Below are positions 23,190 through 35,760 of a stretch of DNA of 64,000 bases, in pieces (positions within the stretch are counted from its first letter, which is position 1; every line of letters starts with the position of its first letter). The notes under the pieces were generated by a model. It was given only the letters and a program-made list of their open reading frames with translations. It was not told the origin of the DNA and made no database searches. The stretch is from Druceiella hillmani (lineage: Eukaryota > Arthropoda > Insecta > Lepidoptera > Hepialidae): assembly GCA_039881145.1 (NCBI GenBank), contig JAYKKI010000032.1:12476001-12540000 (forward strand). Direction: 5' to 3'. The position numbers were made by a program, and so were the translations under genes.

Positions 23190-23925
23190 CCAAGAACACG
23201 AGTAAAACTCGCACCAAGATGATTCCGCACAGACTTAGATGTATATAAATATTTAAGCGCACATAATATGTTTATTGAACTATTAAATGAAAATATTGGA
23301 CTATTTTTCACCCAATTTAGAATCACTACTATAATTTTCCGTTGCATTTTAAGTATCTACTATCACCTGTAAGAACTTATAAGGATACTGCTTAAAAACC
23401 CTAAAAACGAATATTTATGGTCTATTAAATAAATATATTGGATTGTTTTTCACCCAATTTGGAATTACCGCTATAATTTCCCATTGCACTTTAAGTATCT
23501 ACTATCACCTATAAGAACTTATAAGGATACTGCTTAAAAACCCTAAAAACGAATATTTATGGTCTAATTAAGGCACATAATATGTTTATTGAACTATTAA
23601 ATAAAAATATTGGCTTATTTTTCACTCAATTTGGAATCACCGCTATTATTTCCCGTTATACTTTAAGTATCTACTATCACCTCTAAGAGCTTATAAGGAT
23701 ACTGTTTAAAAACCCTAAAAACGAAAACGAATATTTATGGTCTAATTAGGGCACATAATATGTTTATTGAACTTTTAATAAAAATATTGGACTGTTCTTC
23801 ACCCAATTTGGAATCACCGCTATAATTTCCCATTACACTTTAAGTATCTACCACCACCTGTAAGAGCTTATAAGGGGTACTGATTAAAAACCCTAAAAAC
23901 GAATATTTATTGTCTAATAAGTTCA
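23190..23925. repeat. Array of four 150-180-bp units, seeded by a family 3 fragment
   Basis: Units run about 23256-23421, 23422-23567, 23572-23745 and 23751-23925, sharing cacccaatttggaatcaccg, taagtatctactatcacct and cttaaaaaccctaaaaacga. Unit 2 lacks the gcacataatatgtttattga start. The first unit joins an aactcgcacca fragment of family 3, so the array appears to have grown from that repeat. Confidence 0.85.
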
Positions 23926-25254
23926 TTCACTACCTTTTGATGCAGCTGGTTTTTGTAAAAGTTTTGTAATCAATTAAATATAAAATATTTAATAGGGCAA
24001 AGTACCTTTAATCTGTCATAGGTAATTCTCGGAGTTAAATTAAAATTATAAATAATGATTCCTTTTATCTTCCCTTATCGTATCATTTCGCTTTAATACT
24101 TCTTGAAAGTTCAAGTCGTTTCGCGTGCATTCTGAAATTCTTGAGTATCAGTAGTTGTCGGGTAAAGTAGTCTTTAAGAAATTAGAACATAGCTGTTGCA
24201 ACTTAAATTTGGACCATCTTTATAAAAAAATATTTTCTTATTCTGACAGTTTTACTTTTTTACTTATAGTTAATGCAGGCATAAAACATACAACTCTATC
24301 ATAGACTACAAACTATAATTTACTAAAAGATAAAACACACTGGAAGCATAGCTCTGATATAATTCTGTATGAAAAAAATATTTACATAGGTAGGCTATTA
24401 TATCGACGACGGTGTTACAAAACTGGATCGGATGTCATAACGCAAATGTTTTGAGAATATTGTTATGACATGTTAATAAGCCGATGATTGTCGTTACGTT
24501 AAGAGCGATGTTATTCAATATACTTTGTTTGTTTTTGAATTAGCGTGCCTTAATAATGTCGATATCGTGTTACCTTTACGGTCGTTATTTATCGATCGTA
24601 AACGTCGTTACCCGCTGGCAGGTTTAATGGCAAAATTATGAATTAAAATAAAATAATTCACTATCTAATGTCTTTTGATGCGATTATTTTTTTAATGCAA
24701 TCACGTCACTTAAGGATTAACCAGCTGTGATTATAAATAATTAATGGCTTATAATGAAATATCTGTATCGCTTGTTATTATAACCAAATTCCTATAATCA
24801 TCCTAGAAGTTGGTTTACACAATTTATGTTGCAAACACGCAGCTCAAATGGCTAAAAATAATGGATCCAAAATAATAAAAGGAAGTAGAATATATCATAT
24901 TTAGATATTTTTCGCACAACTTAGTCCTATAAAAAAGTTGGAACTACTCTGACTGACTCGCCGATCCGATCGGAGTTGGCGCTAATTTGGGAAATATCTT
25001 AGAATCCCCTGAAACATCTTTACTTTCGGATGATTTAGGAAACTCTGGACTTTTCTCTATTTACTAGATTTTTTAACGTAAACTATCCCCATTGTCGCTT
25101 GTGTAGGGCGTATACGTTGAGTCGATGGAAAATCGTCCATCGACTTTCGAGTTTAGTGGGTGGTAAATCGACTGACCGCCCATAATACGGCCGTTTGTGT
25201 TACGCCTAATGGTAATCTAATGGCTTGTTATTTAACATTTCAATGTGTTCAAAT
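23926..25254. other. No gene recognised
   Basis: AT-rich DNA. A 9-bp hairpin (agtcgatgg / ccatcgact) lies at about 25118-25144. A gactgactcgccgatcc block near 24955 resembles part of lepidopteran dispersed repeats. Confidence 0.35.
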
Positions 25255-25360
25255 TATATTGAAAAATATATTTCTCGGACCCGACCGGGAATCAAACCTG
25301 CGTTTTCTTGATCATGCCTGTACTTTGCGAAATCGGCATTTTTGTTGTTGCAAATCTTGG
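25255..25360 (-). mobile_element. tRNA-related SINE fragment
   Basis: The minus strand reads gcaggtttgattcccggtcg. This contains an RNA polymerase III B-box (GGTTTGATTCC, complement of 25288-25298) followed by ggtccgag and an AT-rich tail. An upstream A-box is not clear. It is not a functional tRNA because no cloverleaf can be drawn. Confidence 0.55.
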
Positions 25361-26007
25361 GTGGAAACTCAGCTGAAACTGGTTCCAACATCGTTTTATG
25401 GTTTAATCTTTTATCTCGAAAAAAATCCGAAGCGTGTTACGAGTTCGCGATGTGATCGTATGTAAAGTTTAATTAACCTGTTCTCAAGGTACTTACTTAC
25501 GTACGTGAGTTTGGCAAATGATAATTAAGTAAGCCGGTAAAAGCCGAGGCAATGTTGGTTCCGCTTTCTGGCAGCGTGTAGTGCGTACATACCTACTTAC
25601 ATTTATTATAATACATATGTACTTTTAGTTCATTATGTTGCAAGTTTCATGTCTGTTCGTATGTTAATTTATGCTTAACATAAGATAAAACTGGTCAACT
25701 ACGTGCTATACCGCTCATTAACGTAGGGTTTATTATTTTTTACGCAAAGTTTATTTTTATCCGTCTACGGCGAAGCCAAAAGGAAGACTCATGAATTTGT
25801 TTTACACAATGTATGCTTGTAGACTATTAACTCCTAAAATATAAATCTGATTGTTACAAATGAGGTACTTTTTGATTTGTCTTAAAAGCACGAGTTATGT
25901 AGGATATAGGATTCGATAACAATGGTTGATATTTTCTTTTAAAACATGATAGCTTTTGATTGATGGGTACAAAATGAAGATTTGTGTTGTATACGAAATA
26001 CTAGCTG
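25361..26007. other. No gene recognised
   Basis: No array, hairpin or coding frame was seen. Confidence 0.35.
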
Positions 26008-26165
26008 TTTCCCGTGGCTTTGCCAGCGTGGAATTATCATTACTTAAAATAAATGGTATTTTATGTCAATGGTATTCTATGATATTTCATAGAATACCAT
26101 TAGTATTTACCATTTATGTCAATGGTATTATATGATGTTTCATAGAATATATAGTAATTTGATGC
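26008..26165. repeat. Repeat end with nested hairpin
   Basis: It opens with tttcccgtggctttgccagc, a variant of the cgcggcttcgctcgcgtgg motif common in insect repeats. Then aatggtattctatga (26068-26082) pairs perfectly with tcatagaataccatt (26087-26101), and atggtattatatgatgtttc repeats one arm again from about 26124. Confidence 0.6.
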
Positions 26166-28202
26166 GAAATTTCACGAAAATTTAGTTTTAATATGCCCCT
26201 CCCCCACTCTCATTAAGAAAATAGTTTAGAGTATTTTATTTAAATAGATACTTTAAATAATAAATAAATAAATTGTATGAACTTCCGTACATACTTTCAT
26301 CCCCCATTTTAAGAGTAGATTATTTTTTTTAAATAGCCTATGTATATGTCCTATTTTTTTAAAAAATCTACCAGGTCATTCTGTCCAGGTCAATGTCTAT
26401 CTGTATGCGAAATTTTAAACAAAAAGAAATTTCATACAGTATTTTTTGCGTGATTAACAGTCCAACATCCAAACAAAACATACAAATATACAAACCTTCA
26501 CACATGTAAATTAATAGGACTGAACAATAATAACGAAAATTGAAATGAAATAATTTAGTTTTCAAAAATACTTGTATAAAACATTTAAAAAATATGGTTG
26601 AATGGGGAATTTGGCTATTTTTTTAATTACATAAATTAATGGTAGAAGCTGATGAGGAAGGAGAAACAAATTGACAAATCATAAAGCCTTACCGAGTTAT
26701 AAATGTTTAAAATTAAAATTTAGACAAGGACGGCAATAGTGAATTGTGACGTTATTTTTTGTAATTATGAATGTATTCTGCGAGAGAGTAAGACGGAGAT
26801 ATTCCCGCCCCATCCCTACAATTAAATTTAGAAGTTCATAACGCGCTTATTTTTTTATAATTTTTTCACTATTAGTTTTTAACCCGTATTTTAAAAATAT
26901 TTTTACTAAATACAATATATTTAGGGGTAGTCAACTGTCCTATTATGATAGGTAACGAAATTTGTTTCAAATTTGCTTTTGGAACTTTACAATCTATTTC
27001 CTTCCTGTTGAGAGGCATGACTTATTAGCTGTATACATATAAGTGTAGATATTTAATGGTAATATTAAATTGGTTTTGAAGTCATTGAATCGAAAATTGC
27101 TGTAAATATAATAAAACTGTAGAATTGACCTGTTTGTACGTTGAAGATATTTACAAAAAAAATATTTAGGGGCACATAATAAAAGATGTAGAACACAAAA
27201 ATATTGTTTTTGTAGTGTTTGTCCGTTTGTCTTTGAGCACGTTTACGTAGACAAAAACTGCTGTATTTCAGTGAAGTTTTTACTGATGAATGCTGTTCGG
27301 TCGGAAGTAATAAAATAAAGGCTATGTTTTATCGTAATTGACCACATTAAAAGGAAGTTATGTTAATTTCACGTTTCAATACGTGGCGAACTTACTTTAA
27401 AAAAGTTTTCTTTTGTAATTATTATAATAGATGGCGTTACGTTTTGAAGTTAACTCGATAATATTTCCTAAAGGTCCAATCAGAATAAAATGTTGCCAAA
27501 TTGAAGAAGTTTTCTTGCAAGTCGTCGAAACTAATTATTTAATAGCAGCCAAAATTATTGTACTCTTAGCTGCTCTAAGCAATTGCCATAGGCTTTTATT
27601 TAACTCTGAAAATTTAGAAGGGAAGAAGGAAGTAAATCACTGGCCACTCTTCTTGTCGACTCGTGCTATGCGACTGGAGTGTCGAAGAAAAGAGGACTAT
27701 TCAACGATAATATATCGATGGGGTATTTTTGGATAATTCTTTTCATCCGTGGATACATTCTCCATGTATAACTGTGCTGTAAGGTCATTATTGCATACTA
27801 TATGTGTCAACACCCTTATGTATTGAAAGTATCCACTTATAAAATTGAATTATAACAGATCATGAATTGTAGGAGCCACAAATTGTGAAATACAGACGTA
27901 AATATATACATGATTAAATGATTAGGGTTGCTGATAGCAACGAAATCCTAATAAGTAAAACAAATAAGTAAATATATGTATACTATTTTTACGAGCAATC
28001 ATAGATTAGGTACGTAAAACAATTCATAGACAAACAAATTATTAAGTACGGTAATGCGTCACTATGATGAAAAAGCGTGTTTAAGTCGTAATAAATTTGC
28101 GCTGGGCGGGGCTCTGAAATATTTACAGCGATGGATATTTTCCATGCAACAAAATAATATAATGTTAATGTTCTGAAATTGTACCTCCCTCCTACTACTG
28201 TT
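26166..28202. other. No gene recognised
   Basis: A 101-codon frame at 27431-27736 is the longest here and starts at an ATG in a tagatggcg motif common in insect repeats. It has no domain or splice context that I can see. The rest is AT-rich. Confidence 0.35.
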
Positions 28203-29678
28203 GCTATAGTAAATGCAAACTGTTGAGAAACTGGGTACCCCCCATGTATGTTCGAAAACTGGTGCAATACAATATGTTACTCTATCCATATGTTACTCTA
28301 TCCAGCAGATACATAAATAGGGATGTGTCAAATGGATCCAATACAATATGTTACTCTATACAATATGTTACTCTATCCAGCAGATACATAAATAGGGATG
28401 TGTCAAATGGAGTATGGCTATAGTAAATGCAAACTGTTGAGAAACTGGGTACCCCCCATGTATGTTCGAAAACTGGTGCAATACAATATGTTACTCTATC
28501 CATATGTTACTCTATCCAGCAGATACATAAATAGGGATGTGTCAAATGGATCCAATACAATATGTTACTCTATACAATATGTTACTCTATCCAGCAGATA
28601 CATAAATAGGGATGTGTCAAATGGAGTATGGCTATAGTAAATGCAAACTGTTGAGAAACTGGGTACCCTCCATGTATGTTCGAAAACTGGTGCAATACAA
28701 TATGTTACTCTATCCATATGTTACTCTATCCAGCAGATACATAAATAGGGATGTGTCAAATGGATCCAATACAATATGTTACTCTATACAATATGTTACT
28801 CTATCCAGCAGATACATAAATAGGGATGTGTCAAATGGAGTATGGCTATAGTAAATGCAAACTGTTGAGAAACTGGGTACCCCCCATGTATGTTCGAAAA
28901 CTGGTGCAATACAATATGTTACTCTATCCATATGTTACTCTATCCAGCAGATACATAAATAGGGATGTGTCAAATGGATCCAATACAATATGTTACTCTA
29001 TACAATATGTTACTCTATCCAGCAGATACATAAATAGGGATGTGTCAAATGGAGTATGGCTATAGTAAATGCAAACTGTTGAGAAACTGGGTACCCCCCC
29101 ATGTATGTTCGAAAACTGGTGCAATACAATATGTTACTCTATCCATATGTTACTCTATCCAGCAGATACATAAATAGGGATGTGTCAAATGGATCCAATA
29201 CAATATGTTACTCTATACAATATGTTACTCTATCCAGCAGATACATAAATAGGGATGTGTCAAATGGAGTATGGCTATAGTAAATGCAAACTGTTGAGAA
29301 ACTGGGTACCCTCCATGTATGCTCGAAAACTGGTGCAATACAATATGTTACTTTACCATATCTGTCCATCCAGCAGATACATAAATAGGGATGTGTCAAA
29401 TGAAGTATGACTATAGTAAATGCAAACAGTTGAGGAACTGGGTACGCTCCATGTATGTTCGAAAACTGGTGCAATACAATACGTTACTCTACCATATCTG
29501 TCCATCCAGCAGATACATAAATAGGGATGTGTCAAATGGAGTATGGCTATAGTAAATGCAAACTGTTGGGAAACTGGGTACCCTCCATGTATGTTCGAAA
29601 ACTGGTGCAATACAATACGTTACTCTACCATATCTGTCCATCCAACAGATACATAATAGGGATGTGTCAAATGGAGTC
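28203..29678. repeat. 214/136-bp tandem array, eight units
   Basis: Units beginning gctatagtaaatgcaaactg start at 28203, 28417, 28631, 28845 and 29059 (214-215 bp), then 29274, about 29410 and 29546 (about 136 bp). The long form equals the short form plus a 78-bp internal duplication of the ccagcagatacataaatagg / caatacaatatgttactc segment. The first five are almost identical; the short ones are more diverged. Open frames of 79 codons recur on both strands, but no other coding sign exists. Confidence 0.95.
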
Positions 29679-30300
29679 ACATATATAAATAAACATATTA
29701 GCATGTCGTATGTATAAAATTATTTATTTTTTCAAAACGTGTACATCCCTATCATGAGATAAATTTTTTTATGTTGATATTAGTAAAAAAAATTAAGTTT
29801 GTATCTCTATAAAGTTGCTTACAAGATATCGTGTCAGATAAACATAATGACGACAAAGTATTTTTTTATAATTTTTTGGCGTGACTTGTAATTCCATCGA
29901 TTTTTTCCAATTGAATCGATTTACATATTACCAGAATCTATTTACCTCTTTTCCACTTAATAGATCTTACCGCGCGATAAAGTTTCACTGAAAAATTAGT
30001 TGATGCTTGAGTTTTTTTAAATTTCTATTTATTTTATTCCAAATTATGATTTATAATAATGCTCAATGATAATTCCATTAGCGAAATGATTTCATCAGAT
30101 TGCATTTTTGTCCACGGGATTTTTTTTTACCGATTACTGTACCGATTAAACTGAAATTTAGGTATATTTATGTAAATAAGCCAACATGCCATGAATGGAC
30201 GGAAAGTCGTGATCGGCTCAATCTACAAATTCTTACACTTTTTTTATATTTTGAGTAATCCCACATATCTTGAAAGTAGATTTAATTACTTGCCTGCTCA
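29679..30300. other. No gene recognised
   Basis: AT-rich. The accgattactgtaccgattaaactg stretch near 30130 resembles 3' parts of dispersed insect repeats, without clear ends. Confidence 0.3.
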
Positions 30301-30309
30301 TGGTCTAGG

Positions 30310-30480
30310 CTTTTCTCTCTAAAAGCCAGCTCAGTCTCCTTTTTCTCCAAAAATACAAACAGTTTTTATCAAAAGTCCTTCTTTATCTAAGCTGCAAAAC
30401 TTTGAAATGAACTGGATGTTGATACTAGGAACTCGCCCTCTATAAATATGTCCAAAAACCGTCCGCAAAAAACCTTCCTC
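30310..30480 (+). pseudogene. Possible LINE ORF2 C-terminal remnant
   Basis: One plus-strand frame reads FI-stop-AAKL-stop-NELDVDTRNSPS, which fits the A.rLWNsLP.dir... pattern at the end of many LINE ORF2 proteins with the Trp codon mutated to a stop. Followed by T-rich DNA. The match is short and could be chance. Confidence 0.25.
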
Positions 30481-31424
30481 TCATAGTTCTTCGTCTTTTT
30501 GCTCCTTTTTCCTTAAATATGCTATCAATTAAATTTTTTTGGTCTTCTTTTTTTTTACTTATATTTTATAATATTTTTTTTTACCTTTTTGTAAATATTT
30601 TAATTTGGAAATGTTGTAATATAGTAGGTTTATGAAGGTCTTGTACAGTTTTCCACATTACTAAATTTTCATATTGAACTATTATGGTTGACGAAAAAAT
30701 ATGAAAAAAGTTAATTATGAATTAAATATCAAAGCACCACCGACAGATTCTCCGATAGGAGTACGAGAATTTTCCATCACCATTTTCTTCATACATCTCG
30801 TCATCATCTTCAACATCTTCACCGTCTTCTTTGAAAGGTTTGTACGCTTGCAAACGCTTGTTTTATTCGCAACAGCTACAATCAATATTCAAAATGTTCA
30901 ATGCAATTCTGCAATTTATTCCATTGCTACAGTAAAGTTTAATGCATATTCTTTATGTAATTTTTTTTGTCCAATAAAAAATCACCGAACATACAACAAC
31001 ACGTGTTACCTTTTTGGCAGCAAGAAATAAACCAAGGATTTAATATGGCGATCATGTCGAGATAATCTAACCAACCAACAAGTGTTACAACAAAACAAGA
31101 AACATATTCGATGATCAGACTTAGATAGACCACAAAATTAGACAATTAGGTGTATTTTTTATCAAACTTTGCAAGTCCTCGATCGACGAGGATCCCATAG
31201 TTTTTGTAATAGACTAGCTTCCAAAGATTAAAAAAATCTCATTAATTAATTAACCCTTTTCCGTAGAAATAAAATTCTTCTGTATACTCAATTTTACGTA
31301 GATTAATTTGAATTTAAGCTTTTCGCTTATACATGATTATAATGTATAAAAGTTCAACTCAGTAAGGCTCTTCAAAACGTTTTCTGTAACTCTATTAATT
31401 TACACGATGTCTTAATTTGAGAGC
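30481..31424. other. No gene recognised
   Basis: A 109-codon plus-strand frame at 30701-31030 overlaps a minus-strand frame and has no motif. Otherwise AT-rich with long T runs. Confidence 0.3.
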
Positions 31425-31715
31425 TTTTATTCTCAAGTAAATGAAACTACGTGATGTAGTATTTATTTCTAATTTCTTTAAGTTCTTTACCACGACCTTG
31501 GTTTCGTTGTATTACAACATCTTCAGGTGGGATATTAGCAAAGAATCTTTGCTAATAGCCCACCTGAAGATGTTGTAATACAACAAAACCTAGTTCGTGG
31601 TAAAGAACTCAAAGAAAGTAGAAATAATACTACAACACGTAGTTTCATTTAATTGCCAATAATGAATTTCGACAAAATTAACGCCAAATATATTCAATAT
31701 TCAAGTTTTTATTCT
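31425..31715 (+). mobile_element. Long-hairpin retroposon-like element, copy 4
   Basis: Same family as 4352-4617, with the most complete hairpin: the arms continue through the tip (aggtgggatattagcaaaga facing tctttgctaatagcccacct). A 9-bp target duplication, ttttattct, lies at 31425-31433 and 31707-31715. Confidence 0.85.
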
Positions 31716-32137
31716 ATTCGGTTTTAACGCAACAAAAGTGCAACCCTGTGAAATTAAAATAATTCAATAATAAATCTCAAAATGCTTACTCGTGACGAAC
31801 GGATAACGGAAATCAAAAGAAATAATAACAATATTTTTATAAATAAATGGCAACCCTAATTATTGATCGTCTTTTGTAACATAAAGCAACACCTGAATAT
31901 GTCATACGGATTCTTTGCTTGACCCGAGTCTCGTGTCAGACCGCTGTCACGAAGCGGTCAGCTTACTTCCTAAGCGGAAGGATGTTGAATCCTTATGATA
32001 AGGCGATTGTCGTCTTGTGTCGAAGCTTATTAACATGTTTCTCACCGCAATGAAGAAGAACAAGTTTTTGAACTACTGTGTACATCAATATTTATATCAT
32101 AGTTACATCTGTCGATTTTTCCTTTTTTAATATGTCA
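31716..32137. other. No gene recognised
   Basis: Mixed composition with a GC-richer patch near 31920-32010; nothing recognised. Confidence 0.35.
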
Positions 32138-32344
32138 TTTAGTTCTAATGAGTTATATGAGAGGATACAAGAAGTGCTGTGCTTATTTAGATCATGGCCA
32201 TTTTCAAAAATTGCAAGGGATGATTACATTCTGAGCGATTTTAATAAAATGTTAAATAAATGGCGGACGCATGGTCTATTGAGGTTGGAAAAGCGAATCA
32301 TTAACCAATATGTGCAGCCGGGACCAATAGTAAAAAGGCTTTGA
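32138..32344 (+). CDS. Possible small protein or terminal exon, unknown family
   Basis: The frame encodes about 67 residues from an ATG at 32132 or from an acceptor-like site. The upstream sequence cctttttt...atttag could be a polypyrimidine tract plus AG, so the exon might open at about 32142. The product is hydrophilic and balanced (YERIQEVLCLFRSWPFSKIA; then HGLLRLEKRIINQYV) and ends at TGA 32342-32344. That is unlike the Phe/Ile-rich chance frames around it. No domain was recognised, no upstream exon is visible, and it may be a pseudogene or transposon fragment. Confidence 0.25.
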   Translation, partial: FSSNELYERIQEVLCLFRSWPFSKIARDDYILSDFNKMLNKWRTHGLLRLEKRIINQYVQPGPIVKRL

Positions 32345-33219
32345 TGGCATAATCGCTACTCGATATTTCCTATCTAAGAACTTGCAATTGAATTCTTTCT
32401 GTTATATAGATTCGTTATTATCACATGCGATTATATACTGAAACCAATTTATAACAACATGTTACATCCTCATTATACTTGCGTTATTCATAATGCATTT
32501 TCGTGTGATTATACGTGAAATTAACTAGGATAAAAGTAATTTTTTAATTCGATATCTGAGGTTTTTGTCCTTGCTAAAGCTTAAAGGAGATTTGCAGAAG
32601 TTTCATTAAGGGGTCGGCTCATTTTAGCCTTACTAGGAATTCTTTGATGTGGTATATATATTTGAATGTGACAAGCATTTCACTCAAAAAGACATTATAC
32701 ATTACTATAACTACAATACAATATACATTACTGTACCTTACTATATACATTATATGTATATATATTATAGTCTAGATAGTTGATGATGATATAGTTGATG
32801 ATCTCTTCTCGATCTTTCAGTAAAATTTCAATAGTAATGTCAATATTCAAATTAATTAATTACGTAAATAAAGTAACTTTGTAATTTTTTAAAAAATAAT
32901 TAAAGATTATTCGTTCCACAGCAGAAGTATACCGATTGCCATCGTCTCTGAAATATGCAAAAGCCACTGTCCACGTGATCTAAATTAATATTTAGTGTAA
33001 TAGTTAAGTGAGAAAGTAATAGTGCCACCGTATAATTAATTATATTCATGTTTTATAAATTGACAGTTTATAGTTTTAATCTAACATCAAATCTAACTAC
33101 ATTGCAAATGACCAATCTTAAATCTACATCTGTACCTTGTGATTTATTATGGCAATCATTATGTATTTAGTCACAATATTAAGTCAATTTTACATTAGTC
33201 ATTTTTTGTAATCAAAATA
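32345..33219. other. No gene recognised
   Basis: AT-rich with a short tacatta/ctata simple repeat around 32690-32770. Confidence 0.35.
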
Positions 33220-33227
33220 ACACTCAC

Positions 33228-33500
33228 TTTTGATAAACGTTCAAGAAATACAAAATTAGTAAAGAGTAAATGTTCAAGAAATGCAAAATTAGTAAATCAT
33301 AAACGTTCAAGAAATGCAAAATTAGTAAAATAATAAACGTTCAAGAAAGTAAGATTAGTAAATAATAAACGTTCAAGAAATGCAAAATTAAGCCGGTGTT
33401 CAGAAACGCAAAAGTTCAAGAAATGCAAAATTAGTAAAATAATAAACGTTCAAGAAAGTAAAATTAGTAAAATAATAAACATTCGAGAAATGCAAAATTA
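33228..33500. repeat. About 33-bp degenerate tandem array
   Basis: The unit aaacgttcaagaaatgcaaa plus attagtaaataat recurs about eight times with short indels. Two units end in a ccggtgttcagaaac variant. Confidence 0.88.
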
Positions 33501-33503
33501 AAC

Positions 33504-33580
33504 CGGTGTTCAGAAACTAATTTTGCATTTCTTGAACGTAACAAACGTTCAAGTAATGCAAAATTAGTTTCTGAACACTG
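33504..33580. repeat. Long palindrome closing the 33-bp array
   Basis: Arms of 36 nt (33504-33539 and 33545-33580) match at 34 of 36 positions around a 5-nt loop. Each arm contains one array unit plus the cggtgttcagaaac variant, so the array ends in an inverted copy of itself. Confidence 0.92.
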
Positions 33581-33589
33581 ACTTAATGT

Positions 33590-34227
33590 TCTATAAAGTG
33601 TTTTCCAATGAATGCGTGAATATTATTACCGTCCAAGCCACTTGATCTTTACGATAGTTTTGATTTGTAAATGCCTTGGAATTTACTGTAATATTACGAT
33701 CGATGGAGTAGACTGAAATATCTCTTAAGAGAGCGATGACGTGAGGGCAGCTGCGAGGAATGTGCCTGTTAATGCGCGGTCAATTGCCCTACGCTCGTCT
33801 TGACCGCTGTTATTATTGTCCTTTCTCGAGTATGAATAATGCACGGCGTGTCCTTGTGGTTCTTTTCCCGGTGTTCTGGTCAAGGCCGGTCGGTCACACT
33901 GAATATTGGGTTTCTTCTAATTGGCAATACACTGTGTTGATTCACTATAGATAATTCTGTTTAATTTGACGCTAAGGTTATTAAAAATGCCAATGTTTTA
34001 TTGAAATAATGGAATAATTTTGTCTTTTAATTTTGCGTCATACCAAACAGTAACATGTCATGAAATTTCCAATTTTTTATGGTGTTAAGTAAAAGTATGA
34101 TGTGAATTGTAATGTAGGTGCTATGTATACTTTAATATTTTCGTCGTTGGATATATTACTATAGACCAGATGAGTTTTTCATTGATGATTCAAAAATTTA
34201 GAAATATAATGGAAATAATTTCTTTTC

Positions 34228-34230
<3 letters not shown>
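33590..34230. other. No gene recognised
   Basis: A GC-richer stretch at 33730-33900 carries a 64-codon plus-strand frame (33760-33954). It has no motif and no splice or promoter context. Confidence 0.3.

Positions 34231-34284
<54 letters not shown>
34231..34284. repeat. (TA)n microsatellite, about 27 repeats
   Basis: An uninterrupted alternating TA run. It is likely polymorphic in length. Confidence 0.95.
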
Positions 34285-34289
<5 letters not shown>

Positions 34290-35344
34290 TTTTAAAGCTT
34301 ATTATTTTAAAAACTTTGTCTTTCTCGCTTATAACTTCATAACCTTTCAAATGCATATTTTACTGGAGTTTTGATTCTAGTTATGTATTAGCCGGAAAAG
34401 TTATTTCAGTGTAAACTTGAATATGTCGGCTACGTAATATTTACTTAGATAATAAAATTATAGTAAAAGACAACTCTTATATATATTTATCTCTTTACAG
34501 CTCAGGCAATTTTAATGCAGTATTTTCCAAGAAAATTTATTAATATATAATTTAATACTTATGTTCTAATTCAGTGCCGCACTTTATCAGGAAACTTAAG
34601 AACACAAATAAAAACATTTTTAGATGGTTGATATTTGTGCTAACAGGTAGCGCTACGAGAAACTCTACATTACACTATCTTGTAGTTATATGTCAAAATC
34701 ATTGTTCCTTTGCACTCGCACACAGTGATTTCGTTGCTAAATATTATTTCTTTCTCATACCAAGCAACGAGTAGGTACTTGGTTTAAAATGTGTTTTATA
34801 GTTTTAATATCTGCATTTTCAGTGTTGTTCAATGATATTTAGTATCCAGTGTAAGTAGACGTGATTACGTCTGTTCTTTTCTGCAAACTTTATGCAAACA
34901 AAGATTTTACGGTAAATAAATTTGGGAGTGAAATGTTACCAAAAAAAATTTACGGGCGTAAACTGATTGTACTCTAAATAAAATTAAACACAGAAACAGA
35001 AATAATTATGCAGATTCATTGCAAACAAAAATTAATAAGTTATAAAAGATCACGTAAATGTAACATAATAATAAATTACGTAAATAAATCATCTGGATAA
35101 CAAACAATTTTATTGTTTTTTTTTATTGTTGGGCTTATAAAATACTTGTATAGTGGGGCTTACACATCATTGGTACTACACCGCTACGCCGTGCGCCTGA
35201 AATCTCGAGGAAATCGATCTAGCTATTTTCGCGAAACTTTATAGTAAGAAAAACAATGTGAAATCGGTCAGAGTTCGTTAGACTTGATTATATTCAGACA
35301 TACACATACTTGAATACGCATATATACAATTTTCATTGCCATTT
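34285..35344. other. No gene recognised
   Basis: AT-rich; a GC-richer patch near 35150-35230 has no coding frame. Confidence 0.35.
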
Positions 35345-35760
35345 TTATGGTCCTGTACCTCAAACGGAAAAAGGGAACCCTTATAGGATCACTTCGTTGG
35401 CCGTCTCTCTATCTGTCAAGATCCTTTTTTCTCAGGAACGAGTGGACGAAAACTAGCTGAAATTAGTATCAAATATTTAAGTCTACGGTCCATTGGAGCT
35501 GTAAAAATCAGACTTCTAAGTCAATGCAATCAAGAAGAACCTTAAAAATACGGCCATTTATGCCGCATACTTTGACACTCACAAATAATTTAAAAAACCC
35601 ATTGGGTACTTCCCGTTGACCTAGAATCATAAAATTTGGCAAGAAGTTAAGATCTTACAGCAGAAATAAAGGAAAAAATCTGAAAATCGTTAATATGTAG
35701 TTATATCACATAAAAAATATTTTTTAAATACGCGCCAGTGAAAGATTTAATAGTAAGCAA
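35345..35760 (+). repeat. Lepidopteran-type dispersed repeat, family 2
   Basis: Ordered blocks tatggtcctgtacctcaaac, gaacccttataggatcactt, ctgtcaagatcc, acggccatttatgcc and acttcccgttgacctagaat, then aaaatttggcaagaag, match a repeat I recognise from moth and butterfly sequence. A minus-strand copy lies at 51000-51325. Confidence 0.7.

Noticed and set aside
28223..29065. Repeated 79-codon frames, as if a tandem protein repeat
   Set aside because: The unit is 214 bp, not a multiple of three; each frame ends within one unit, and frames are equally open on the opposite strand.
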